From positions 1 to 52,500 of the forward strand of contig NW_023501118.1 in NCBI RefSeq assembly GCF_014066305.1: a stretch of DNA of 52,500 nt. The letters run 5' to 3'. The notes under the pieces are model-generated. The model searched no databases and had not been told where the DNA came from. It saw only the letters and a program-made list of their open reading frames with translations. This DNA comes from Letharia columbiana. Lineage: Eukaryota; Ascomycota; Lecanoromycetes; Lecanorales; Parmeliaceae. A program made the position numbers and the translations under genes. Of this stretch, positions 26,222 through 36,552 are shown one piece after another (within the stretch, counting starts at the first letter, position 1; each line of letters starts with the position of its first letter).

Positions 26222-26701
26222 TCAACCTGTGCCGTCTTTAGGGTTGCATCTCGTTATTTGACTCCACACTTGGAAAGCGGAGAGCTCATAAGGCATCTTG
26301 GTTCTTGTAGCCGCATGATACCGCCCCGAATATCCACGGCTGAGCGTTGTAATCCACCACTTCATCATGAGACATTTACAACATCCAGCCCAGGAACAAG
26401 TATCTAATGAATCTTTGATCTTCAAATCCACGGACTTGGGGGGTGAGATCCCGAACACAGTCAGCTGACTATTCGAGATTTCCGCATATGCTAGTTTATT
26501 TACGTTGAATTCAGAATCCGATATGCATGCAGTTTGAACTATGTACAACGGCGCATCCTGACTGGAATGGCTGGGCCCCAGAAAATTGACCTGCATTCCG
26601 GCATCCCCATACGACAACGATATCGAAACATTACCATGACACCACGAATTGTTCTTGACACCATACAGTCTTCCCAACGTCATACCGTCTCGGCGTAACA
26701 A
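26222..26701 (-). pseudogene. relic related to the C-terminal module of the 860-aa secreted protein
   Basis: This minus-strand open frame of 159 codons contains, near residues 22-35, an H-G-N...S-Y-G-D-A-G pattern that also occurs at residues 805-820 of the protein encoded at 36,553-39,135. A hydrophobic strand and Cys follow at comparable distance. In the long protein this segment is part of a beta/gamma-crystallin-like module. Here the frame has no signal peptide, its first Met is not in a convincing context, and after about residue 55 the sequence no longer aligns. I read it as the degraded remnant of a related secreted-protein gene. Chance similarity cannot be excluded without an alignment. 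Confidence 0.4.
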
Positions 26702-27700
26702 TCACTCTGGGTACATTCAGCTTGAATACCGACCTTTCTAGCCACACGTCATATAACACGCCTCCAAAGACTACGATGGGCCATCGTAGCCATTCACACC
26801 ATGCTTATGTACTAGTACGGTCCACTGGACTGTTGGTCATCCTGGTCACGCCTTTTTCTGGTGCAACACGCCATCCTGGCCGACGTATAGTGCAACTTGA
26901 ACTACAGAGCATCCTAGTCTTATACCGAGACGATGCGAATCTTTCAGTGTACCCTCCCCTCCACGCAGTTCCTTTCACATTCTCGTCGTCCTCGCGAGCC
27001 ATACCAGACCTTATGGATTAGGGAAATAGTACAAGCTCGCTCGGACGTACCTAGGGTATCGTTGCTTGCGCTGCCGTAGTACTTTGCCTCTGCTGTCTTG
27101 ATCAGTCTATATAGGAAGTTAACCATCAGAGCGATTCAGCCTATATGTACTGCAAGGATGGCGCCCATACTTGATGAAATGATCTGCGTGAAGATGACGT
27201 ATACTAAGCTTCCTAAGCTCTAGCTGGTACCGAATCTCTCTTGCTGGGCGTCTTAGGCAGCTAGAGCTGAGCTCCGGTGGGGGCCTATGTTCTCTAGGCA
27301 GCTTTATGATTCCTTGCATCGCTCCGGGCTACTCCGTTTTTATGTTTCTTTCTTGTTGCTCGCTCAGGGCTATTACACTTGAATCATTCCTTCCTATTTC
27401 TCACTCCGGACTACTCCATGTGGTTTAAGTTGATGCCAAGTGACGCTTTTGAATTTTGTGTCTAGTTTCGGACGTCTTCGCTCTGCAACTTCATGCCTCA
27501 TACTGAGAAGCCAAAGGATGGGGACCTTAGGGAGATATTGGCCATTGAGAGCTGCCTCTTGGTTTCACTTCCTTAGGCGAAGAACACTTTTACCAGGGTC
27601 CATCACTCCTCTCAAACTACTAGGCCAGCCTTCTGAATTCCGAGACCTTTCCCTCACGGGGTACTAGTACTCCCAATTATCGTTCATCCTTCTCTCTCTA
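26702..27700. other. intergenic, nothing recognised
   Basis: The sequence is GC-normal with short overlapping frames on both strands (largest 99 codons at 26,722-27,021), none with a motif or a splice context. Remnants of the N-terminal part of the relic at 26,222-26,701 would be expected here but could not be read. Confidence 0.45.
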
Positions 27701-27985
27701 ATCCAAACACGACCAAAAAATCGATACCTGCTAGCCATACTAGCCAATACGCTTTCCATTCCGTTGCCCGTGGGCCCAGCCCTGGCATCACCAGTCGCGA
27801 AGGTAGCCAGACGGTATCCTTACGCCACGTAGATGGCTGGTGACTTTCTCGATATCCAATCGGCAGGCCCACCCTTCGTCGGCCTCGACAACGGCGTAGG
27901 CTTCTACTCCCAAACAGACGGCAACTTTGTCAATTGTTTGTATCTGCAACGATTCACGCTGCGCAAAGATACTTCTACGATAAGT
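27700..27985 (+). pseudogene. possible broken secreted-protein fragment
   Basis: In one plus frame a hydrophobic segment (YLLAILANTLSIPLPVGPALA) resembles a signal peptide. It is followed by an in-frame TAG at 27,830-27,832 and then by a plausible coding stretch (GDFLDIQSAG...FVGLDNGVGFYS) to about 27,985. No start codon is visible before the hydrophobic segment. The stop could be removed by a very short intron (about 38 nt) but more likely marks decay. The family is unrecognised. Confidence 0.25.
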
Positions 27986-28449
27986 AGACTGGGTAGATGA
28001 TGCGATTTTAGGATTTGCATGTAGTGTGGTGGGGACTTCAATGGCTCTCTCTCAAGCTTCTCCCACGCTCGATCGTTCCCTGACGTGTGCGGACAGTCCC
28101 TCGGTGAGGGGATTACCAGATGGCAAATTGATTCAAGTCGTCCGGGTCCTGCTTCTAGTGGAAGAACTACAGACTAAAAACTAGTCAAGTGCTCCGCCCC
28201 CAACGCGAGAGTCCAGCAACTCCGCGGACCCTGGCCCACCGTTTCAAAGTCGAACGGGATAAGCGCAAGTCAGAAAACATTATGCGTACCGATCGAACGT
28301 ATCGGCCGCGCTTCTACGGCGTTTTCGTCGGAAAAGGTTCTTCAATATGTGATAGAATTCCCCCACGATTCTCTCACCTCTTGTCATTTGGTTATGTGCG
28401 TGCTCAGACATCATGTCAAGGTAACCAGATTTGTACTGCTGTTCTCATT
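27986..28449. other. upstream region of the secreted-protein gene
   Basis: There is no independent gene. The frame that enters the next gene is open from 28,189, and a possible upstream exon ending in a GTAACC donor near 28,420 could supply a different N-terminus. A good 3' splice-site context (GCTAATTCATATTGCAG) sits inside the next gene near 28,527, so the true start is uncertain. Confidence 0.35.
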
Positions 28450-29597
28450 ATGTGTCTCACTCTAAACGCTAGTATTAGGATTCTGATATCTCTTATAGCT
28501 CTCGCCACCGCTAATTCATATTGCAGCATGATATGTGGCCATTCGAACGGTTACAACTGCCGTAGGATACTGAACGCCTTCACTGGTTCTCGGCAAGAGC
28601 GAGGAGCCTCCCACTGCTTCGCTCCAGCTGGTTTGGAACATCCAGATAATGTTACAAACCTTCAGTGGTTGAATAGGGTAGACATCCCCAAGTTTTGGAC
28701 TCGAGGTAGGTGTCGTTCAACTCCCTTCTGGCCGTGCTAAAATCTTCCATAGATGACAGCCCTGATTGCAGAGTAGCTTTGTTTCCGGTTGAAAATTCGA
28801 CTGACGGGTCGCTGTCATACGACGTCAGCCGCTATCTGAGTATTCAGAGTGTCGGCTTCGGGATAAGCCATTATTGTGTGGAAGCTATGGGCATCCCCGG
28901 CCTTCAGGGCACAGGCGGGATTGACTCAGCAGGTTATATCGTAGCTCCCAGAGATAAAGGGTCCGCTTACCCTTTTTACAAGGCGACAACAGAAAACTCC
29001 GTATCATCCTTTACGCGCCACTATCCAAGTTCGGTAACGACACCATAGCAGACTACAAGAACAACAAGCCTATCGCAATACAGGAAGACACAGATGACGA
29101 GTATGAGCCCGGGCCTTCCAATCCAGAGCCCCCGCAGAAACGACCTCGGAATGGTGAGATGGGTTTGATGAGTAGTAAGGGGATACAGACCAGGACTCGC
29201 AACCTCGGCGATGGCTGGTACATTGCACACGATTCAATGACGTCCATCATCCCTACTCAACTCGGAGCTGCGAATCTGGGAGTTTTTTACACCAAGGTGG
29301 TCGACTCTGCCGCCAAGCAAATAAGCACCACCGTCAATGCGACGCAAAATCTTGCATTCAATATCAATGGGCTCAGCCTGCGCTTGTCCTCTCCGGCACC
29401 CATCAGTTGGACCTGGATCATCAATTTCGCAGCTGATATGTTGGATAATGTCAGCACTGACTTCGCATTCCTGTTTAACGGAGAGGCTTACAGTGCTTAT
29501 TGGAGATAGCGGCGGTGACAGCAGTATTGACGTTACTGTAGACTTCGTGGCAGCCAACTTTAAAAAGCCTGTGTCAGATCATCTTACAACGTTTTGA
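28450..29597 (+). CDS. predicted secreted protein, unknown family, probable frameshift near the 3' end
   Basis: Three exons are inferred: 28450-28705, 28753-28932 and 28983 onward. Their introns are 47 nt (28706-28752, GCTAAAA branch) and 50 nt (28933-28982, CTTACC branch). Joining keeps a continuous frame. From the ATG at 28450 the product starts with a signal-peptide-like segment (ILISLIALATA), contains scattered Cys and an acidic, proline-rich linker (EDTDDEYEPGPSNPEPPQ), and ends in a module with a DGWYIAHDS segment and a W-x-W-I-I-N-F-A-A-D-M-L helix. A TAG closes this frame at 29,507-29,509. The conserved-looking end (a GDSGGDSSIDVTVDFVA strand to 29,597) lies in another frame, so one base is gained or two are lost near 29,495-29,505, or an unusual intron exists. 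I do not recognise the family. The start may lie in an upstream exon. It is either a recently broken gene or contains a sequence error. Confidence 0.5.
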
Positions 29598-31219
29598 AAT
29601 CAACATTTCTAGCCCATTCACGAAGACATTTAGAAGTTCTTAAGAACGGCCATATGTTTAGAAGTGACTTGACTTGTTCCGTTACGCATCCCTGGTTCGC
29701 CGGCTTGCAGCGACTTTGGAACAAGTGAGCATGCCCAACAGAGCGCAGTCAACATTTTTTCTCCACGTGCTGGAGTCAGAATCGTGAATTACTCTCGGAG
29801 TATGTGAACAGTACAATCGAATACAATAGTAGTACATCCTTCGAGAACGTATATAGTTGAAAAAGGAATGGCGAGGTATGGCATGAGGTTTAAAAAATCT
29901 CCTTGGTATTTCGTTAGATAACGTCTTATTCGACCGAAGACCAGCGCAGCCGCGTTATCGTGTCTGCGAATTTATATTGCACGAAGGAAGCGACGCTTAC
30001 TCGGCCGAAACTCAGTCAATGGCCAAACCGACCTCCTCTATATGGATCTGTTTCGTGTCCCTCAATTTTTCAGCCTCGGCACATCCTCGCACATCCTCTG
30101 GGATAGAAGCGTTCTGGGAACTCTGAGAAGGCTGGGGAAGAAGCGGGTGCGACGGGGATCGTGTTGAATAAGCTGTCCATTCCGGTTCCAGTGTCAACAG
30201 TGAGCGCGACTTTTACGAAATTGAATAGGCGAGGGGAGGATGGATAAGGGGAGCGATGGTAAAACGGTGGTGGTGGTGGTGGTGAATAAACGGACTGGAT
30301 GCGGAATGGCGATATATAACAGATGACGGGCATTTCGCCAGACTGAGTGGCCTCCGCCTGGATCTGAGGAAAAGGTCAAAGAGGCATCAATGTATAAGTA
30401 CCCTACCAGGATGGAAACCTAGGCTGAGCGAATGTCATCCCCCAGTGCTCTTAGGGACAGCTGTAGACTGGTCTATGCTGGCGAACGCGAGTTCGAGAAA
30501 GTGCTGATGTAAAGATTGCAGCAGTACTTGGAGCTTGAGCCGTGATCTGGACGACCGTTGTTATTGTGGTCTTGGCTTGGCTTTGGTATTGGTTGGTCTT
30601 TGAGTACGTGTTGGCGTTGAAGTGTTCGGTTTGGCTGCAGCTTTCGTGACATAGAGACCATCCGAAAGCGGACTGAGACCCTCCGGTTGGGATTTTCCAT
30701 GGAAGATGGCAGTAGCACAGCTGCATGTTAGTCACGGCAGCGCATGGGGAGGATAGATATTCTTTCGAGTAATGCTAGACTGAAAAGGATCAAAACCCTC
30801 TATTCTTTAACACCAATACTCAGTGAAGCACAGAGCCCATATCCATAGACTTAGATGTACGTCCCGTAGCATCTGATGAATGTGTTTTCAAGATGCTTTG
30901 TATGATTTGATCATCAGACCGCACACCCTCCTGTGCGAAGTTATCATTGGCTAGGAGATGGATGGGCTCTACACTCAGCGTGCCTAGCTGTGTGCACAGG
31001 CAATGACAGCTAGTGTGTCAAAGCGAAAGACTGAAGACCTTCGAAATATGGCTTAAGCTTCTGGAATGATCGTATCTATGGAATCGCTCGTAGAGACTTA
31101 GATACCTCAATGCACCACGACGGGTCATGCAGGCACTTTCTCAGTCAAACATGAGATGCCCTCATGCTGTACTACTTGCGTAAGATACAGCGCGTCCCAA
31201 GTCTGTGGAGGCCGTACAT
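29598..31219. other. intergenic, one GGT microsatellite
   Basis: About 1.6 kb have no supported gene. A (GGT)n run of about 19 bp lies at 30,266-30,284. Frames such as 30,451-30,735 (minus, 94 codons) are Thr/Ser/Gln-rich, lack motifs and have overlapping alternatives. They look like chance. Confidence 0.45.
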
Positions 31220-32267
31220 CTATTCGAGGATCTCAGTTGACTCCGAGCTCGAAGACGGTGGTGGCAAGTGACGCGGCACCAGCCGCTTTCTCCCCTTTGG
31301 CCCTCGTAAGACCATTTCCGGCGCGTCCTCCGAGTCCTTCAAATATGTATCCCCTTGACAAATCGGATTGAGCCATCTAAAGAAAAGGTCCCTCTTCGCC
31401 TCGAAGTCGTGAGGTCTCGCACAGCCGTCTGTAGTTCCTGTGTTTTCTTTTGCTTCGAAGCCATCGAATTGCTCGAATCCGCTGCATTTGATATCGAGTG
31501 TCTTTCTCTTCATGTTGAAGTGGGCAATCATGATTCGGGCTTTGGTGCCGTGGATGGAGAGTAGGAGCACCTAGGAGAGTGTCAGCTGTTGTAGCAGTTA
31601 ACATGGAGACAAGTGATGATCTCACTGGAACGTTATGTATGCAGAGCGCCGGATCCGCCATTCTCCCCTTCATACATCTGATCAAGATCTGAAGCTCGCT
31701 CCGCAGAATGATCCCTTCTCTTCCCTCGTCTCCGTGCCACGCGTGGTAAATCTGATGGGGTTGGTCGTCGTTGTAATAGGCCCCGGAAAGAGTCCAAGGT
31801 ACGTGAGGTGGGTTTCTTCTTCCGCGGGAAAGATATTCGTATTTGAAAAGCTCACGAGGGGCCCAAGAGGACGAGCCTTCTGGCCAAATACAACCACACC
31901 CGTCGATGGATACCTTCCGCTTTTGAAGTTCATGAAACCATTCTTCAATTCGGACACCGGAACTTTCGAGGTCGAACACGTTTTGAGGTTGAGCAGATTC
32001 TGGATACTCGACATCTTCGTACGGTATAGCTTCGTCCGGTATAGGGTCAGATGGCCTAAGATGGGCAAGTTCTTCTTCTGTCATGCAAGCGAAGAAGTCA
32101 TCTGTGTCGGCTAGATCCCATTCATGTTTCCGAACACTGATCTCGCTCAAGAAAGCGTCGTCCAGATAGATCTTAGGGGATTTCTCAACAAGGCGGAGGA
32201 TTTGTTGGAGCGTGCTATAGATGCTTTCCATGACAGGGCCAACTTTCCAGACTGGCTCTTGCTTCAT
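31220..32267 (-). CDS. uncharacterised fungal protein, divergent partner of the nuclease-like gene
   Basis: Two exons, 32267-31626 and 31570-31220, are separated by a 55-nt intron (GTGAGA donor, GCTGAC branch, CTAG acceptor). They encode 330 residues. Without the intron the frame would run on into an unrelated arginine-rich tail. With it, the frame continues as PVLLLSIHGTKARIMIAHFN, a strand-rich segment that fits typical fungal proteins of unknown function. The N-terminal half is acidic. The central part has W-rich segments (EEWFHELQKR, VPWTLSGAYY), and the C-terminus is Pro/Ser-rich and low in complexity. There is no signal peptide or membrane segment, so it is probably intracellular. It is transcribed away from the plus-strand gene at 32,649 across 381 bp, so they may share a promoter. 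The function is not known. Confidence 0.7.
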
Positions 32268-32648
32268 GGCTGTTACCTTATTGAGTCGACGCTATGAGTG
32301 GAGAGTCGTACGCATGTATTGTGCGAGTCGAGGTGAACTAAAGCATGCTGAAAACAGCGATGACGGATAAACAAACATTCCCCACTTGGCGGCGGATCTC
32401 CGGGACAACGGCTTGGCGGCTGCGATTCCGTTGCCAACACAATGCTACTAGTCCCGATTAGGCATTAGACCGCCTTGGCGCGTAGGCGAACCAGCTGCAA
32501 CCGGCGAAGGAATAATATACTCTTTATCCTTATCCTTTCTCGATCCTTACATCCCTTTTGTTATTTCTCATTGTATATATATATAATCAACGGTCTCCTA
32601 ATACGACATCTCAATCTTGCTTAGAAAATCGAAGCGCTCGTCTACAAC
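32268..32648. promoter_or_regulatory. shared divergent promoter region
   Basis: These 381 bp lie between the start codons of two divergent genes. A TATATATATATAAT run at about 32,573-32,586 lies 60-75 bp before the plus-strand ATG and is a reasonable TATA-like element. Pyrimidine-rich DNA (TCTTTATCCTTATCCTTTCT) precedes it. No equally clear element faces the minus-strand gene. Confidence 0.5.
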
Positions 32649-34411
32649 ATGCCTCCGAATCCAAAAGATCTTGAAGAGCCGATGCCAGCAAATGTGTCAG
32701 AGTGGAAGAAATTAGCTAGTAGAGCATGGGGTGCTTTTGGTGCAATTAAAGACTTGGGCTCTCAGGAGAAAGTCAAATCGGCGTCTCGTTTTGAATTCAG
32801 ACATTTCCTTGGTCTGAGAGTCATCTACGAAGACCAAAACCCCAAGTCGACCCTGCCCGTCTATATCAACAACCAATTTCCTCCGGCTACGAACGCAGGC
32901 CTTGAATCCCTAGATGGTTGGAACGCCTACCTCAACATGATCGAGGAATTCGCCAATCGGAACGAGACCACCGAAACTGTCTCGCGAACATGCGTTCCGA
33001 TGAATTTGGGCGCGTTCCAGTTCCAGAGACATGTCCTGCTTGGGGACAACAAGGCCGCCGATGTGAGCAAAATTTCCGAGGTTTCGCCAATTGCAAGTTG
33101 AACAAGAGCCAAGACTTCGAGGAAGTTGTACTATGAGACCCCTACCCCAGCTTCGAAGGTCAGGAAGTCTTCTCTCTCAGACCTGGCAGCGAAACTTTCT
33201 ATCATAAATCAAGACGTTTTTGCGGAGGAAGCCGAGGAAGTCATTAAGGACCAAAAGGAGGAGATTCAAGAGGAGGGCACAGCAAAACGCCTTGAGATCC
33301 TTTCTGAGAGTGAGTTGGAGGCATCGTCAGGTTTTTTTACGACAATTTCTCCACTTTCCGATAGCAAAGTCTTGATTTGCAGGGGATTTCTGATAGGCGT
33401 TCGCTCCATGTGCCTTACCCAAACGTGTATCATGATTCTCTAGACACTGGCAATGCTGACTCCAAAACCTTATATAGGTACGCGCTTTCCGGTTTCGTTG
33501 TTTTCTTCATTGCTGCTTCGTTTGAGGGATAGAGCCCTTGCCGTGGCCCTGTCCTCTAGATACACTCCCCAGGCATGTGCCGTCTATCACCCCACACCTT
33601 TCAATAATAGGAATCGCTGGCGGGTTTCCTGATATTTAGCTCCATATTCTAGTTCTCCATGTAACAGGACCGATTTTCCGAGCGCGCTGCTTGCATATGC
33701 TTCGCTCTACCTTGCATTCTGTGGATTACGGAAATGCTGACTCCTCTTTCTCTTACAGAGGAGGAAAACATAGACGAGGATCCGAGTGATGGCTTCTACA
33801 CTCCTATACGAGGCTCTCGAGGTCAGCTGATCAGAGATGAACAAACAGTCAACGTTTTTTTGCTTGCCCTGCTATCCGCCATTACTGCTGCAACAGTACC
33901 TTTCCACACTCGCTGGCTTGCAGAAAGAAATGCTATGGTGTTCCAGAAGAATGTCCAATATGTCGCTAGGACAGATGGGCACCTTCGGAAGAAGAACGGT
34001 CAGAGCTCCTGTCTGATCGAGGTGAAGCCTAGGCCTCGAAGAAGACCCAACGACGTGTCCATTCGAGTTCAAGAGAGCGCTCAAATGGCGGCATGGATCT
34101 CGCAACATGGTGTTAAGTCGCATGATCCGGAAAAAGACTGCAGGTGCGCTCTTCCATTGCCGGTCCGTCTCGGCCCTAGACTGACATGATGCAGTATATT
34201 TCTCCTATCCCAAGACGAGGACGAAATTTATTTGACTTTTCCACACTTCACAGAGGCGTACGGCAAGGATGATAAAAACATGGCCGATTTGAAAGACACG
34301 GATTTCCTGCGGATGCGCGAGTATGGCCCTTTTTTTCTGCAATCAAAGAATGATGTGAGGCATGTTGCAAGATTCTTGCACGCATACACGCTGCATGTAT
34401 CCAGGCAATAG
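32649..34411 (+). CDS. protein with PD-(D/E)XK nuclease-like motif
   Basis: This multi-exon gene has exon 1 at 32649-33062, a 51-nt intron, exon 2 from 33114 to about 33,325 (donor uncertain), exon 3 from about 33,370 to 33,477, then an intron region of up to 270 nt whose 3' site is probably the CTTACAG ending at about 33,763. Exon 4 ends at 34143, a 51-nt intron follows, and exon 5 is 34195-34411 (stop TAG). The C-terminal third contains R-T-D-G, a 12-residue spacer and I-E-V-K, followed by V-Q-E-S-A-Q-M-A-A-W. This order of Asp, Glu-x-Lys and a later Gln-containing helix is the signature of PD-(D/E)XK nuclease folds. The N-terminal half is helical and acidic (AEEAEEVIKDQKEEIQEE). No secretion signal is seen. 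Nuclease activity is inferred, and the middle splice sites are not settled. Confidence 0.65.
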
Positions 34412-34764
34412 TATCATTTAAGAGCTGTGAATGTTACCACGGAGTTCAGGTCTGGTCTCTCGCATGATTCATGCTGCTGATACTGTTCGCTCTTTCGAGT
34501 GACCTGCTGCGCAGAGACTTACCTGTCGGGGCTTTTGGGGAACGCCGTGAAAGTATTCAGACATTATACGGGCAAGCTCTTCCATGCCTTCTTCTATTGA
34601 GTTAAGAAAGAGTCCAATGAGAATATTCAGGGCGGCTGATCAGAGCCTACCAAGGCCTTGGCTGTTCTCAGCCACGTTTCAGCTATGACTTCTGCACGTG
34701 CCGGCTATCCCAGGAGAGTTCTAAGATAGAATAACCAAGCAACCTACACATCACACCTGAAATT
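34412..34764. other. intergenic, nothing recognised
   Basis: About 350 bp between the nuclease-like gene and the GH76 relic hold no frame or motif that I can support. Confidence 0.5.
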
Positions 34765-35403
34765 TTGAATGGCAGAATCTCGTCTCTTACTAGCCCTCGG
34801 GTAATTACAGCTATTCACCATGTTGGCAACTCTCATGAAATAGTAGCATATCCCAGCTGGAGATCCGTTCTCGCTTACGTAGAATCCACTATCCTCGATC
34901 AAAAGTGCTTTGCATTTTGGCTTCCCTTGTTCACGGCACAGGGAGGCGCATCTCCACCTGAGCAAGAAGTGGTTAACAGCCATTCTAGCAACGGCTCTCG
35001 TGCTGCATCCACGATCCCTGCATTGCAGAAACAGTACAATGGGAGCACTGGGCTGTACGACACGACAGGCCGGTGGAACAGTGCGAATGCTCAGGGAGAG
35101 CCCGTGGCCTTCGCTGTCATCGACCCGGCTCTGAATACTGTCGCTAATCAAGTGTACCCAATCCCAGACGGCGTGGCAGTGTCGGCTTATACCAACTTGT
35201 CCCTGGAAGTGGCCACGTTCCTGCAACCCCCTTTCTCCATCATTGAAGGCAATTCTGACACTGGCTCCGAAGCTGAGGCAGAGCACCAGGGTTGCCGTGG
35301 AGGCGCAACACCGCTCAACGCAGCGCGGCAGTTGCGTGAGAAGATCGGCGCACCAGATGGAGACGCGGCTGGGGGTGTAGGTCTCATTTTAGGACTGGTG
35401 TAG
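34765..35403 (+). pseudogene. decayed GH76 (endo-alpha-1,6-mannanase) fragment
   Basis: An open frame of 212 codons contains, around codons 88-130, a QYNGSTGLYDTTGRWNSANA segment that closely matches the start of the catalytic domain of glycoside hydrolase family 76. These are secreted or GPI-anchored enzymes that act on alpha-1,6-mannan and, in the fungal DFG5/DCW1 group, help build the cell wall. The motif-bearing part is about 35,004-35,165. A signal-peptide-like hydrophobic stretch (KKWLTAILATALVL) lies just upstream but in a different frame (34,967-35,010), and after codon 135 the sequence no longer resembles the family. The family is normally more than 400 residues. I read this as a frameshifted, truncated relic. 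Confidence 0.6.
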
Positions 35404-36552
35404 AGACTCTTGTTTTCGGGCGTCCTCGTAGATCAATAATAGATAGGCGTGGTCTCGATCCAAGCGTGTTTCTCCATTCCATGATGCTTCTGAAGAAACA
35501 ACCTCGCTTCGAGTAGAAATGCTGCCACCACCTCCATCGTACTCTCTCCACTCTCTTCTGCGACAACTTCGGTTGCAAACTCAGACCTCCCGGGAGAAAA
35601 AGAGGTTCGCGCCAGGTGTAACATCGCGCTGTCAATATCCTTACTCCGCTGAACTTATCATTACTCCTTTTTTCTCATATCTAAGACAGGATGAGTTTAA
35701 ACTGAAGCTGTCACCCACTTCTACCTCGTGCATCCTGGGAAACTCATGCGTCGAGCTCTGGCTGCAGTAGGGCTATGGCCGAAATACCGGATGGTGAATT
35801 TCGATAGATGTGGGTGCAGCTCGCGTCTCGTTGGAACCCCCACGACAAGCACTTGTACGAGCGAAACCTGAGCGGCCTGAAAACGTTAATGCAGGAGATT
35901 AATTCTGTAGTAGCAATGGAGCCGGGGGACTGCGGGTGGGTTGGAGGTACTCGTAGCCTTGACAGGAAACTGGCAACTGCCCACCGCCTAAAAGTAGTGC
36001 CGAGAACGACTTTGTGAGCGCAAATGGGTTGATGAGGACGGGGTCAGCTACATCTGACCTGCTGCTGGTGATCCTTGTACACCTGATGAAAGGAAGAGAA
36101 CTCGTGAGACTGCAGATTGGGATAGGGGTGAATTAGAGATAAGAAGGCGTTGACGTCCTGCAACTAGCAACTACACTACTACAACTCTTATGGTGGAGGC
36201 ATGTATCTGCATCGGAATAGGCGCGCTGGACATAAAGGACTTCGTTGTCACTTTTATCGAGGCACTCAGTCACGGACGTAGATACCATGTCGGGATCACA
36301 GCTCCAATTGTAAGCAGGTCCAGCCGGCTTGGTGCTGCGATTTGCTGGAACTGTTCGTGTACCTCAACGTTCTAGTCAAACAGGCATGGGTCCACGAGGT
36401 GTATCTTTGCGGTAGAGTGAGTCCTCATACTCGACATGATGGCTATAGATGCTACTGAGCATAATACGTCATATAACACGCTCAGAATAATAAGATAGTC
36501 TCGAGCCTGATCCTTTCAATTCAACCCCGAAGTAGGAGTAAACATCAAATGA
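35404..36552. other. intergenic, nothing recognised
   Basis: About 1.1 kb contain only short chance frames (35,519-35,770 and 35,808-36,017 on plus). A 16-bp string ACGTCATATAACACGC near 36,466-36,481 also occurs near 26,745-26,760. This could be a trace of duplication or chance. The 3' end of the minus-strand secreted-protein gene lies at the right edge. Confidence 0.4.

Noticed and set aside
30451..30735. 94-codon minus-strand frame
   Set aside because: Thr/Ser/Gln-rich with an overlapping alternative frame of similar length, and no start or splice support.
31635..32114. 159-codon plus-strand frame
   Set aside because: Antisense to the first exon of the 31,220-32,267 gene, with no motif.
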